This document shows, in pieces, positions 12,051-24,119 of a DNA stretch of 64,000 nucleotides. The notes under the pieces were generated by a model. It worked only from the letters and a program-made list of their open reading frames with translations. It did no database searches and was not told where the DNA came from. Where the stretch lies: contig OX392533.1 of assembly GCA_947623455.1 (NCBI GenBank), forward strand, positions 36,496,729-36,560,728, given 5' to 3'. This DNA comes from Mimachlamys varia. Lineage: Eukaryota; Mollusca; Bivalvia; Pectinida; Pectinidae. The translations under genes and the position numbers were made by a program. Each line of letters begins with the position of its first letter. The first letter of the stretch is position 1.

Positions 12051-12644
12051 TCAACACACAATACAATTATCGATAAGGATATCATACACCTTAAATACGT
12101 GCAACTGTCATGTAAAATCTGACCTCAGTATTATGACATCCTGCCGTATCAATCACGATATGACTTGATAACCTATGAAAAGTACCTATTAATATTTACC
12201 ACTCTATGACATTGTCACTATATAATCTTACCAACGGTAGTTGAGCATTAACATCTCATAAACTGTCAACCGGCGCATTAATAATGTTGTCCAACAGCAG
12301 TTGCAGAATAAATAATAAAAAACACATTTTTCTTTTGAAAAACTAGATGGACAGTTTATATTTTGTATTTTTACAATGTTGATTGACATCAAATATTTGC
12401 ATTACATTTATGATTCTTATCAGGTTTTCTTATGTTCTAATGCACTAGTTTTTACGTGAAACAACATGGTAGAGCTGTTAACAGGCTCGCATCCTCTATA
12501 GTGATTTTTGTAAATCGCAAGTGGTAGTTATAAGCAGTGATCCGCATTCAATTGGCAATTATGGGCTGATAATGCCAACTGAAAGAAAGCAATTCAATGC
12601 TTAAATAACACTTGTTAATTCAGACTATATAATCGTATCTAATG

Positions 12645-12690
12645 ATAATTATATTATTTGCAGTGAACTGTACATTCACGTCTATATGAG
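12645..12690 (+). promoter_or_regulatory. Probable 5' UTR splice acceptor and leader of the Mab-21-like gene
   Basis: A TTATATTATTTGCAG acceptor-like sequence ends at 12663, 27 nt before the ATG. This suggests the coding exon begins in the 5' UTR at 12664 and that a non-coding first exon lies upstream. No TATA box or transcription start could be assigned. Confidence 0.35.
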
Positions 12691-14721
12691 ATGGCAGATC
12701 AAGGCGAGCATTACGAGAAGTCATGGATTCTTCACCACATCCTTGACGGACTGATAGGGAGCCGGGAGATCGTGGATATCTGCAGAAAGCGAACGCTTAT
12801 CAGAAATTATGTAAATTCTGATGGTGGCTGTCAAACAGGAAGTGGGAGTGAGGGTTTTCGCATGGAGGGATCAGACCTAGACACGATGCTTATTGGCAGA
12901 GAAGTGGAAGTTATGTGTTCTAACCAGGACACCACTATTCCATCAGACAACAGAGACAAGACCATCTTGGTTATGAGGAAAGACGCTTGCCGACCGTGTT
13001 ATGTAACCATAGAACTTGTTAAATTGGGACGACGTTGTGATGATTTTATAATGCAATCATTTGTGTCAGTTAGGGACAGGACTTTCGCGTCCAGCGAGAT
13101 CATTGCAAATTTAGTTCAAGAAAAGTTATATGAACAGTTCCGTATGAACCTGGAAACTCATGGACCAGCTTCCTCTCTGAAGACTGAATGTAGTAATGCT
13201 GTCTGTGATTTTGATTATGTCTTGTCTTACAGCTGTGCTGGTTGGCCACCAGAAGCCAACGAATGGTTGAGTAGACCTCGCCAGCACGGTTGGCCAAACG
13301 AAGCATTGATATGTGATATTTCTCAAAGTGGTTGTCATGTTGTTCCTGTCGGGGATAAAACTTCTGCTGACACATTTCTACAATGGAGGATGTCTTTCAC
13401 AACTGCAGAAACTAAACTGATCTCTTCTCTTAGTCATGAACAGTTTTTAGTATATGGACTTCTCAAGTTGTTCCTAAAACAAATATCTGAAATGTTGAAG
13501 AACATTTTAGGGGATGTAGACATCCTTTCCTCGTATATCATGAAAACTGCTATATTTTTTGCAGTCGAAAGTACACCCCAATCTTTATGGAAGGAACAAA
13601 ATACATTCTATTGCTTCAGGCTTTGTTTAAAGATATTAATTATCTGGGTAAACGCGGGATACTGTCCTAATTACTTCATTATCAACAATAACATGTTCCA
13701 GGGAAAACTTCATGGTGGAAATCAAGAAACACTTCTTCGTTTTCTCTTGGAAATGCACAACAAGAAATGGCAGTGTCTTTCAGTTGGAACATTCATACAA
13801 CCTTCTATTGGAGTACGTATTCAGAGAGTAATGGATGGGCATTGGGAAGAAATATTAGTTTCATCAAAAGAATTAGAACGCGAAAGAGATAGAACAATAT
13901 TCAGCGTCGCATTTACTATTACCTGCGACGATTATGTTCGACCTTTGGCTCTCCTATCTAAATCGCAGTCAGACATGGATGAGTGCATAGCGTACCTCCT
14001 AACGGTAAAGGCGCAAAATTTTGAAGCTATGATGAAGTTTGGGTTACAACAAACTGTAAGAGGAAATAAACAAAAGTACAAGTTCTTAAGAGAATGCAAA
14101 TACCTTTTTGCACCTTTTGCATCAGCGTGTACAAGTCCAGGACTACTTACGTTGGCAACATTTTTCTATCAGACTGGGAATTACATGAAAGCACTTATGG
14201 CATGTTGGTCAATGCTGTCGTCGTTCAAAGTTTTCTTTGATCGTCATTCCAAAAGAAATGTTGAACAGTACGAACATTTGTATTGCGGACACCGATACAC
14301 ACTCCTACATAAATGTCGGGAGGCTATAGTATCTTGTGTTAAATTATTCAAAAAAGCTTCATCGTTCTGTCCATCCGAGCTACACGAGGAAATAACCGAC
14401 TGTTGTTTGTGGCTCATAATCCCGCCACTCCCCTACGCCATGTTTCTGTCCTTTCTCTGCTATCATGAACTTGGTGACAGTAGGAGACGTGACACAGCCT
14501 TGCACCAACTTCGGGCGGTGAAGAATGACGAACAACAGGGGAGAAGTGTGTTCTGGATTGTAAACAATCTCCTAGGAATCTGTTATGAATTAATTGGAGA
14601 CACGCCGAGAGCCATCCGAGAATATAAAGAATCTTTAAGTGGTGGCCAGCATGATCAACAATTTAACCCAGCGAGGAAGAAAATAGCACGCTTGCAACAC
14701 TCACATGGAGAATCCTTTTAA
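12691..14721 (+). CDS. Mab-21 / cGAS-like receptor (cGLR)-type nucleotidyltransferase-fold protein
   Basis: An uninterrupted 676-codon frame encodes a Mab-21 family protein. Residues 49-55 (TGSGSEG) form the GS-type loop of the nucleotidyltransferase fold. SDLD at 61-64 supplies the paired carboxylates (D62, D64), and CDFDY at 172-176 offers the candidate third acid. Residues 185-203 carry the family block WPPEANEWL...GWP. Further conserved blocks are CHVVPVG (215-221), the QWRMSF...AE segment, YGLLKLFLK (255-263) and CPNYFI...NNMF (325-336). The last ~110 residues contain TPR-like helices (NNLLGICYELIGD, then AIREYKESL). No signal peptide or membrane segment is seen, so it is probably cytosolic. 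Animal relatives include cGAS and cGLRs, which make cyclic dinucleotides after sensing nucleic acids, and inactive developmental Mab-21 proteins. The acids fit an enzyme, but activity and ligand are inference. ATTAAA (14835) and AATAAA (15012) follow the stop. Confidence 0.93.
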   Translation: MADQGEHYEKSWILHHILDGLIGSREIVDICRKRTLIRNYVNSDGGCQTGSGSEGFRMEGSDLDTMLIGREVEVMCSNQDTTIPSDNRDKTILVMRKDACRPCYVTIELVKLGRRCDDFIMQSFVSVRDRTFASSEIIANLVQEKLYEQFRMNLETHGPASSLKTECSNAVCDFDYVLSYSCAGWPPEANEWLSRPRQHGWPNEALICDISQSGCHVVPVGDKTSADTFLQWRMSFTTAETKLISSLSHEQFLVYGLLKLFLKQISEMLKNILGDVDILSSYIMKTAIFFAVESTPQSLWKEQNTFYCFRLCLKILIIWVNAGYCPNYFIINNNMFQGKLHGGNQETLLRFLLEMHNKKWQCLSVGTFIQPSIGVRIQRVMDGHWEEILVSSKELERERDRTIFSVAFTITCDDYVRPLALLSKSQSDMDECIAYLLTVKAQNFEAMMKFGLQQTVRGNKQKYKFLRECKYLFAPFASACTSPGLLTLATFFYQTGNYMKALMACWSMLSSFKVFFDRHSKRNVEQYEHLYCGHRYTLLHKCREAIVSCVKLFKKASSFCPSELHEEITDCCLWLIIPPLPYAMFLSFLCYHELGDSRRRDTALHQLRAVKNDEQQGRSVFWIVNNLLGICYELIGDTPRAIREYKESLSGGQHDQQFNPARKKIARLQHSHGESF

Positions 14722-14834
14722 GAACCAACATTGGACCTTATATGTTTGTCTTGCATACTTAGACCAGATTCTTTATAATCAAAGAACATTGTACTTGTAC
14801 GGGAAAGCATGTATTGATACAGTACACCTTTCTG

Positions 14835-15017
14835 ATTAAATACATTTCAACCAAACGATGGACATTGGTGTAAGCAGCTGTACACATTTATCAATATTTT
14901 TAGTATCTGAAGTTTGCACAGCCATAGCTAAACAGTGGTATCAATTTTATTAACCAGGTTAACCTTTATCTTCTGCGCAGTAACCTACAACGGATATTGT
15001 GTATGAAAGGAAATAAA
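14835..15017 (+). terminator. Candidate polyadenylation signals of the Mab-21-like gene
   Basis: ATTAAA lies at 14835-14840 and AATAAA at 15012-15017, 114 and 291 nt past the stop codon. Which one is used cannot be told from sequence. Confidence 0.4.
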
Positions 15018-15080
15018 CTTTGTTACGTTAACGTTAATAAGGCAAACTCTGATACCATTTTATATCCATGAATTAGTTGA

Positions 15081-15333
<253 letters not shown>

Positions 15334-16020
15334 CGTTTGAAAATATTTTCTGTACAAAATGCTTTTTACAACTTTATGTATAATGACTATAACATTGTGT
15401 GTGTTTTTGTTTATTTAGATTATGCTATATATTATGCATATAACTATGTCATTTTTGTATTCCTTTGCTTTATTAGCATGCATGTATATAAGGCAACGCA
15501 AAATATTTATGCATGAGATTTATGTAAACTGTGAAACTCCAGTTAAGATATCTGTGTTTTAACTTACGTTCTGTTTTTGTGTATATATATGTAACTTTTA
15601 ACTTACCCATGTATTTTACTAAGAAGAGGAACAGGTGGAAGATTAGCCTTTGCTAAACATTTATTGCATGCTGAAAAAGTAAAGGTTATTATGATAATTT
15701 GTTTTATACTTAATGAAGTGTCATAATTCTGTCATTAAGATTTTTTACAAGCAACACTCTGACAAACAGTTATCTCTGCATAAACAGTGCGATCTTCTAT
15801 AAAACAATGTTTAAGATATTATCAAAAGAAAAAAAGGCAAAAGGGCCATTAAAACGAATTTTAAGGGAAATACATTTCGATTTGGTACTCGACAGTCAGC
15901 CATGTTCTTGCATATGTTTTAAAAATAAATTGACCAAAGCTCCGGAAATTGAAAACCAAATGAAATGATTTTGAGTGACAGCTCTCTACTATCTCTGTTT
16001 GCATGCAAGATTTGAGATAG
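15334..16020. other. Intergenic, no gene seen
   Basis: AT-rich sequence; no exon, tandem repeat or known element recognised. Confidence 0.45.
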
Positions 16021-16049
16021 CTGCTTGAAATGTTTATGGATACTTAGGA

Positions 16050-16385
16050 ATAAAATAAGAGAATACCGAAGCGTCATCATAATCATAATCCAAACTCAAA
16101 ATCGATTAAACCAGGGGCAAAATTTGAACAAAGGAAAGATTTACATGGAGACCTTTGCAAAAGTACAAGAGACTAAGACCAGGTGTTCCGGAAGAGTAAG
16201 CGTTTTCTGCTTCATCGACGACACCCGCCATGTAAATCTTTGTCACATCCAAGTAAACATCAAGTTCTCAAAATGAGAATCGAGTATCATTGTCAATCAC
16301 AACAAGTAAACACACTCATAAGCATACTCAAAAACGTCCATCTTCATATCACTTAAAGATACAGAATATTTCTCAATGAGACAAA
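16050..16385 (-). repeat. Family A copy, minus strand
   Basis: Reverse complement of the family A tail. On the minus strand it begins with the end of the RT reading frame (IEKYSVSLSDMK-type sequence near 16385) and runs through the CCGGAACACCTGGTC block to the AGAGAATACCGAAGCGTC terminus near 16060. It is a 5'-truncated copy of the retroelement. Confidence 0.75.
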
Positions 16386-17774
16386 TACAAAAATATTCTA
16401 AGGAAGATAACTCTTGAAATAAGGATTCACAAGATCATTGATATCGTCTCACGTCATAATAATTTAATCTTGTTTGAAACAAGCATTTTCATCGGTTTAA
16501 AAAATATGTTATCAGCCAATAACGTAAAAATCGACGTCGCTGTTTATAACGTTGCTTTTGATTGGCTGATGCAGCAGTGTAATGATTTGTAAGAGAAAAG
16601 AGTCCATCAATAAAGATAATTTTCGCAGGGTATAGACGGAATGTACTCTCATCATAAACCACTTCGCGGTTTATTTAGAGTACACTCTTGTTTTTTGTGT
16701 TATACCCCCATGACATATAAAATAGATTCAAGTTAATCCTTAAATGGTCCTAATTTTGTCTTATCTATAAAAATGTATATACAATGTATGCTTAACTTCA
16801 CTTATTACAGGTATCACCTGGTTTTGGCCAGTAGATAATTGATTCCGGTATGTTTTGACACGCTCTGGATATAGATTTGTTTAATTATAATATGTCATAG
16901 AGCTTGAGGATGGGCGTATTTATCTGAATTTTTGACGCCACACAAGTCCTAGTAAGTATAACTTTAGATTTGTATGTGATATATTATTATTATTTAATTA
17001 CTCGGATGTTTGATACACGTATTAATGTGGTTTTGATCAACAGCGTTGCAATTGTGTAATAATGCTTCAGGTTTTAAAATGTATTTTTTTTATCAAAGTA
17101 ACAGGATCTTGTGATTTCGTGTACATGATGAATAAGGACAATTCATAAATCTATAAATAACTACCTTTACTGGTGTACATGTACACTGTGAATATCATCA
17201 TTATTATTGATGGTACAGTTAATTTCGATGCAACCCCTGACAAAGGATAAGGCGGATGTAATAAAAAAAAACATAAATGACAAACTTTTATTGATAATAT
17301 AATATCATAAGGGTCGTTCATGACTAGGTTAATTAGATTGAGACGTTCCTACCAAGAGGTGTTCAAATGATTTATAAATTTCCTGTAGAATTTCCTTATC
17401 CAACAACCCTGGTATGACAGAATGAGAGAGTTTTTCTTTTTTTATTCCACCTGCGAGAATAACATAAAACACATGAAAAAGGATGTGGAATGACCACTTT
17501 TCAGTTTTCACATTTTTTTTGAGACGAAAACAGTCAGTGAGATTAAGCAAAATCCCAACTGTGCTCATTAATCGCATCGTTCTTGCTTTTACGGTTGATA
17601 TGTTATACAAGTTTACATTGTTTAATTGGAATTTTCCAAGTTTGTGGCTTCACGTTATTTTTGAGCAATTTTGACGTGACGTTACATGGAACGGTGTCTT
17701 AACGAAATTTACCAGTGCGAAATCTAATTGGTTCATCCAAGGATTGGGAAGGGGGAATTACACATTAATTACAA
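16386..17774. other. Intergenic, no gene seen
   Basis: No supported gene. A short inverted arrangement around 16655-16690 (GTACTCTCATCATAAACCAC ... AGAGTACACTC) is visible. Frames at 17329-17674 lack splice or domain support. Confidence 0.45.
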
Positions 17775-20700
17775 TGTTTGAATTCTTCCTGCAGGACACA
17801 TGTTTGAATTCTTCCTGCAGGAGACATGTTTGAATTCTTCCTGCAGGAGACATGTTTGAATTCTTCCTGCAGGGGAGATGTTTGAATTCTTCCTGCGGGA
17901 GACATGTTTGAATTCTTCCTGCAGGAGACATGTTTGAATTCTTCTTGCAGGAGACATGTTTGAATTCTTCCTGCAGGGGAGATGTTTGAATTCTTCCTGC
18001 AGGAGACATGTTTGAATTCTTCCTGCAGGAGACATGTTTGAATTCTTCTTGCAGGAGACATGTTTGAATTCTTCCTGCAGGAGACAAGTTTGAATTCTTC
18101 CTGCAGGAGACATGTTTGAATTCTTCCTGCAGGGGAGATGTTTGAATTCTTCCTGCAGGGGAGATGTTTGAATTCTTCCTGCAGGAGACATGTTTGAATT
18201 CGTCTTGCAGGAGACATGTTTGAATTCTTCCTGCAGGAGACATGTTTGAATTCTTCCTGCAGGAGACATGTTTGAATTCTTCCTGCAGGAGACATGTTTG
18301 AATTCCTCCTGCAGGAGACATGTTTGAATTCTTCCTGCAGGGGAGATGTTTGAATTCTTCCTGCAGGGGAGATGTTCGAATTCTTCCTGCAGGAGACATG
18401 TTTGAATTCTTCCTGCAGGGGAGATGTGTGAATTCTTCCTGCAGGAGACATGTTTGAATTCTTCCTGCAGGGGAGATGTGTGAATTCTTCCTGCAGGAGA
18501 CATGTTTGAATTCTTCCTGCAGGGGAGATGTTTGAATTCTTCCTGCAGGAGACATGTTTGAATTTTTCCTGCAGGAGACATGTTTGTATTCTTCCTGCAG
18601 GAGACATGTTTGAATTCTTCCTGCAGGGGAGATGTTTGAATTCTTCCTGCAGGAGACATGTTTGAATTCTTCCTGCAGGGGAGATGTTTGAATTCTTCCT
18701 GCAGGGGAGATGTTTGAATTCTTCCTGCAGGAGACATGTTTGAATTCTTCCTGCAGGAGACATGTTTGAATTCTTCCTGCAGGAGACATGTTTGAATTCC
18801 TCCTGCAGGAGACATGTTTGAATTCTTCCTGCAGGAGACATGTTTGAATTCTTCCTGCAGGAGACATGTTTGAATTCTTCCTGCAGGGGAGATGTTTGAA
18901 TTCTTCCTGCAGGAGACATGTTTGAATTCTTCCTGCAGGGGACATGTTTGAATTCTTCCTGCAGGAGACAAGTTTGAATTCTTCCTGCAGGAGACATGTT
19001 TGAATTCTTCCTGCAGGAGACACGTTTGAATTCTTCCTGCAGGAGACATGTTTGAATTCTTCCTGCAGGAGACATGTTTGAATTCTTCCTGCAGGGGAGA
19101 TGTTTGAATTCTTCCTGCAGGAGACAAGTTTGAATTCTTCCTGCAGGAGACATGTTTGAATTCTTCCTGCAGGATACATGTTTGAATTCTTCCTGCAGGA
19201 GACATGTTTGTATTCTTCCTGCAGGAGACATGTTTGAATTCTTCCTGCAGGAGATATGCTTGAATTCTTCCTGCAGGAGATATGCTTGAATTCTTCCTGC
19301 AGGAGATATGCTTGAATTCTTCCTGCAGGAGATATGTTTGAATTCTTCATGCAGGGGAGATGTTTGAATTCTTCCTGCAGGAGACATGTTTGAATTCTTC
19401 CTGCAGGAGACATGTTTGAATTTTTCCTGCAGGAGACATGTTTGAATTCTTCCTGCAGGAGACATGTTTGAATTCTTCCTGCAGGAGACATGTTTGAATT
19501 CCTCCTGCAGGAGATATGCTTGAATTCTTCCTGAAGGAGACATGTTTGAATTCTTCCTGCAGGAGACATGTTTGAATTCTTCCTGCAGGAGACATGCTTG
19601 AATTCTTCCTGCAGGAGACATGTTTGACTTCTTCCTGCAGGATACATGTTTGAATTTTTCCTGCAGGAGATATGCTTGAATTCCTCCTGAAGGAGACATG
19701 TTTGAATTCTTCCTGAAGGAGACATGTTTGAATTCTTCATGCAGGATACATGTTTGAATTCTTCCTGCAGGAGACATGCTTGAATTCTTCCTGCAGGAGA
19801 CATGTTTGACTTCTTCCTGCAGGAGACATGTTTGAATTCTTCATGCAGGAGACATGTTTGAATTCTTCCTGCAGGAGACATGTTTGAATTCTTCATGCAG
19901 GAGACATGTTTGAATTCTTCCTGCAGGAGACATGTTTGAATTCTTCATGCAGGAGACATGTTTGAATTCTTCCTGCAGGAGACATGTTTGAATTCTTCCT
20001 GAAGGAGACATGTTTGAATTTTTCCTGCAGGAGACATGTTTGAATTCTTCCTGCAGGAGACATGTTTGAATTCCTCCTGCAGGAGATATGCTTGAATTCT
20101 TCCTGAAGGAGACATGTTTGAATTCTTCCTGCAGGAGACATGTTTGAATTCTTCATGTAGGATACATGTTTGAATTCTTCCTGCAGGAGACATGTTTGAA
20201 TTCTTCCTGCAGGAGACATGTTTGAATTCTTCCTGCAGGAGACATGTTTGAATTCTTCATGCAGGAGACATGTTTGAATTCTTCCTGCAGGAGACATGTT
20301 TGAATTCTTCCTGAAGGAGACATGTTTGAATTTTTCCTGCAGGAGACATGTTTGAATTCTTCCTGCAGGAGACATGTTTGAATTCCTCCTGCAGGAGATA
20401 TGCTTGAATTCTTCCTGAAGGAGACATGTTTGTATTCTTTCTGCAGGGGACATGTTTGAATTCTTCCTGCAGGAGACATGTTTGAATTCTTCCTGCAGGA
20501 GACAAGTTTGAATTCTTCCTGCAGGAGACATGTTTGAATTCTTCCTGCAGGGGACATGTTTGAATTCTTCATGCAGGATACATGTTTGAATTCTTCCTGC
20601 AGGGGACATGTTTGAATTCTTCATGCAGGATACATGTTTGAATTCTTCCTGCAGGGGACATGTTTGAATTCTTCATGCAGGATACATGTTTGAATTCTTC

Positions 20701-21078
20701 CTGCAGGGGACATGTTTGAATTCTTCATGCAGGAGACATGTTTGAATTCTTCCTGCAGGAGACATGTTTGAATTCTTCATGCAGGATACATGTTTGAATT
20801 CTTCCTGCAGGGGACATGTTTGAATTCTTCATGCAGGATACATGTTTGAATTCTTCCTGCAGGGGAGATGTTTGAATTCTTCCTGCAGGAGACATGTTTG
20901 AATTCTTCATGCAGGATACATGTTTGAATTCTTCCTGCAGGAGACATGTTTGAATTCTTCCTGCAGGAGACATGTTTGACTTCTTCCTGCAGGGGAGATG
21001 TTTGAATTCGTCCTGCAGGGGAGATGTTTGAATTCGTCCTGCAGGAGACATGTTTGAATTCTTCCTGCAGGGACATGT
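17775..21078. repeat. 3.3-kb minisatellite, 26-bp unit, ~127 copies
   Basis: The array is head-to-tail and built on the core TTTGAATTCTTCCTGCAGG plus a 7-nt variable joint (AGACATG, GGAGATG, ATACATG, AGATATG). Each typical unit contains three palindromes: GAATTC, CCTGCAGG and ACATGT across the joint. Variants are arranged in blocks. A distinctive TTCCTCCTGCAGGAGATATG variant recurs at 19499, 20071 and 20383, spacings of 22 and 12 units, showing higher-order duplication. On the minus strand the unit has no stop in any frame, so overlapping open frames of 712, 670 and 478 codons occur. They have no independent support as genes. Confidence 0.98.
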
Positions 21079-22924
21079 CAAAAATTAACAACGTTACCAT
21101 CATGTTCTCTATATAATGCATAATCGCAACTATCAGAGAAAGATGTGCACGTTTCCAAACACTTGGGTGAGGGGCTCCCCTCTTGAATCCCATGGAACGA
21201 GAGGTTATTCTATTTTTTCATCTCTTTGCTCCCCTGGACCGTTTCATTTTATACACATGTATATAAAATGAATATTCAGGTAATAATTACGATGCATTGC
21301 AATCATTGTGAAGATATTTGTAAGTTTTTTTTTCTGATATTCCTATTTTGAATTGCGATTTGTGTGTAAGCTTATTTAAAAGGACTCATTGTATGTACAT
21401 CATAGGATAGGATTCAACGTGTAAGCGCTGTATTTTATTACGGAATATAGTGTATTGTGTAGGGTTTGATATTTAAAATTACTTATAAAATAAACATCTA
21501 AGAAAAATAACACTTGATTTGAGTTGTCCTTTATCAACGTTACGATGTCATTATATTCGTTTAATCGAAACTATAGCCTGAATTATATATTTCTGAAAGG
21601 TTTTGATCATATCCCACAAGTCAGAATATTATGACAGGAAGGCTGAAAAGATATTGCCGACGTTAAAAATATGATAGAAGACCTGTCCAAGTTTAAAATC
21701 AACCTCACTTACCTGCAATTAGGTTACGTTAAATATATTCATTAGTAGTTTGCTATCATTGCCATTGGATTGCTACAAGATGACGTAGCACACACATGTG
21801 CTAGAGTTAGTTGTCATTTTTTTTCAATTTCAAAATATTTTATTATTGATACTTTAAACAAATTGACAAGAAAAACAAAAGAATTAGTAAACATCCGTAT
21901 CAATAAATGGATTAGACAACAGGCAAAGCCTATATTAGTCTTTTCCAAAAAGTTAGTTGTCAAAGAATTGTACAACCATTGCAATGTTCGCGACAATGGA
22001 TTTGGAACAGTTTAATATGTCAAATTATGATTAGACATGGCTGTATTGGTACATGATGTGGTAAAACAGAATGGAAAAGGCATAACCGTGCAGTTGTTTA
22101 TGTTCGCGGGGATTTCAATTTCGCTCATTTCGTAAATACATTAAATTTTACGAAGTTAAACCCCTTTTGTTTTTTCATTTCATGGCCAAATAATTTTGGA
22201 ACAATGAAACCATAGTCCCCAGGTTTGAGATAGTCCTGGGGAAGTGTTTGCCCAAAACCGCGAGGCCGACAGTTTAAAAGAGATTCCCCCTACAAGTTTG
22301 ACTCTTTTCCAAAAACATCGAAACAATTATCTCAGTACTCAGTGGATTTCTAGTAATTCAACTAGGTCGTCTGCCGTCACTGAAACTCTGAATGGGACCC
22401 TCAAAAGGGGACTTCTGTGTACTGCTTTATTACTCTAGATAAGGGAGACAGCTTTCACAGTATCTTGTGCTTCGTTCAGAATGACATTTGGCTAAATACG
22501 GACAAGCGGAACACCTCTTACATGAATCCTACATTAACTTAACCTATGATTAAATATAATTCCGTTCAAATTAAACGTTTTTAAACGAATGTTATAGAAT
22601 CATGCAGAATGACCATATTAAGAAGACTGGTTTACCATTACGCCCTCTGGAGAGTAAAAAGCCCATCCAATATGGCACCAAACTTTAATCTTTGAAAAAA
22701 CTAACGTCACAAAAAAAAATTTTCAGTAGTTGCATTACTTTGATTTTTGTGGCAAGCAAAAACTGGAATAACACAGATCTGAAATTAGCAGTAGTGTTTC
22801 TTATTTTCATATTCGTCGCTGTGCGTTCAACTTCCGGTAACGATGTCCGACAACTAGGCCAGTTATGCTTTACTTCTCTTCCAAAAATGCCACAGGCATT
22901 GTACATATGCTTTATTCAGTGCAC
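21079..22924. other. Intergenic, no supported gene
   Basis: A fragment of family B (AGATGACGTAGCACACACAT) is present near 21779. Frames at 21770-22015 and 22685-22928 have no domain or splice support. Sequence at 22085-22165 (GCGGGGATTTCAATTTCGC ...) resembles a dispersed repeat. Confidence 0.4.
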
Positions 22925-23317
22925 TTAAAGGCCCAATATACGTAACTTTCGGCAAAACTTGAAGCGAAAATCAAGCCTAATAACTTATTATATTTATAGA
23001 TTTAGTTAAGACTAGCTGATATCAGCAATATTCAAGATGAATTCTTACGCTGTTACCGGTACAGCAGTAGTTGGAACTCGGTATTTGTAAACACGCGTCC
23101 ATTTTGAACCGTCTTCTACCTTCGGTTTGTTGTTAAAGTGGGCCACACCTGAATTATTTTCAGTTCTTTGGATTTTTCTATCGAGAGTTTTTTGTTATTA
23201 ACCGCTCAGGTTTACTTCGTTTTAGGCTTATTTTTGCATGGTTATTAACTGGATTTTTTGTCAGAATTTTTCAAAATCACGAAAAAAATCCTGAAGCTAC
23301 GTATATTGGGCCTTTAA
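22925..23317. mobile_element. TTAA-flanked MITE with 16-bp terminal inverted repeats
   Basis: The ends are exact inverted repeats: TTAAAGGCCCAATATACGTA at 22925-22944 and its reverse complement ending at 23317. The outer TTAA at each side can be read as the target duplication, leaving AGGCCCAATATACGTA as the inverted repeat. A TTAA target is typical of piggyBac-type elements; a TA target with a slightly longer repeat is an equally valid parse. The ~385-bp interior has no open frame, so the element is non-autonomous. Confidence 0.8.
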
Positions 23318-23539
23318 TGTTATCATTACTTAATGCATTATTGTCCCTTTGAGTTAAGCCTAGCAGCTGGCGCAAAGTGTGACATAGTTAACGCAGTGAC
23401 CTCAGAATTTGTTACTGCCAGTTTTTTTTTAAATGAACCTTTCACATTTCATTATTTTTCTCCATGTCCAAACATCCAGGTAACGCCCCCCTTCAGTTCT
23501 TCCAGTACTTTTCATTTCCTTTTTGATCAGTCCCAAAAA

Positions 23540-24119
23540 CAAATAGAACTACTAAGCACAAATAGAACTACTAAGTACAAGTAGAACTACTAAGCACAAG
23601 TAGAACTACTAAGCACAAATAGAACTACTAAGCACAAGTAGAAATACTAAGCACAAATAGAACTACTAAGCACAAATAGAACTACTAAGCACAAGTAGAA
23701 CTACTAAGCACAAGTAGAACTACTAAGCACAAGTTGAACTACTAAGCACAAGTAGAACTACTAAGCACAAGTAGAACTACTAAGCACAAATAGAACTACT
23801 AAGCACAAGTTGAACTACTAAGCACAAGTAGAACTACTAAGCACAAGTAGAACTACTAAGCACAAATAGAACTACTAAGCACAAGTAGAACTACTAAGCA
23901 CAAGTAGAACTACTAAGCACAAGTAGAACTACTAAGCACAAGTAGAACTACTAAGCACAAATAGAACTACTAAGCACAAGTAGAACTACTAAGCACAAAT
24001 AGAACTACTAAGCACAAGTAGAACTACTAAGCACAAGTAGAACTACTAAGCACAAGTAGAACTACTAAGCACAAATAAAACTACTAAGCACAAGTAGAAC
24101 TACTAAGCACAAGTAGAAC
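23540..24119 (+). repeat. 19-bp minisatellite, ~30 copies
   Basis: Unit AAGTAGAACTACTAAGCAC with A/G and A/T variants at two positions. It begins directly after GATCAGTCCCAAAA, a motif repeated at 24342-24355 downstream of the array, so the array appears to have expanded inside a dispersed repeat. Confidence 0.97.

Noticed and set aside
17758..19896. 712-, 670- and 478-codon open frames on the minus strand as a repetitive protein gene
   Set aside because: They lie wholly in the 26-bp minisatellite, overlap in all three frames and have no splice, promoter or domain support. Openness follows from the stop-free unit.
22685..22928. Hydrophobic 78-codon plus-strand frame as a small secreted protein, and a Cys-containing minus-strand frame as a THAP-like domain
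   Set aside because: The plus frame has no proper signal peptide start or splice sites. The minus frame lacks the THAP C2CH spacing. The area abuts a MITE.
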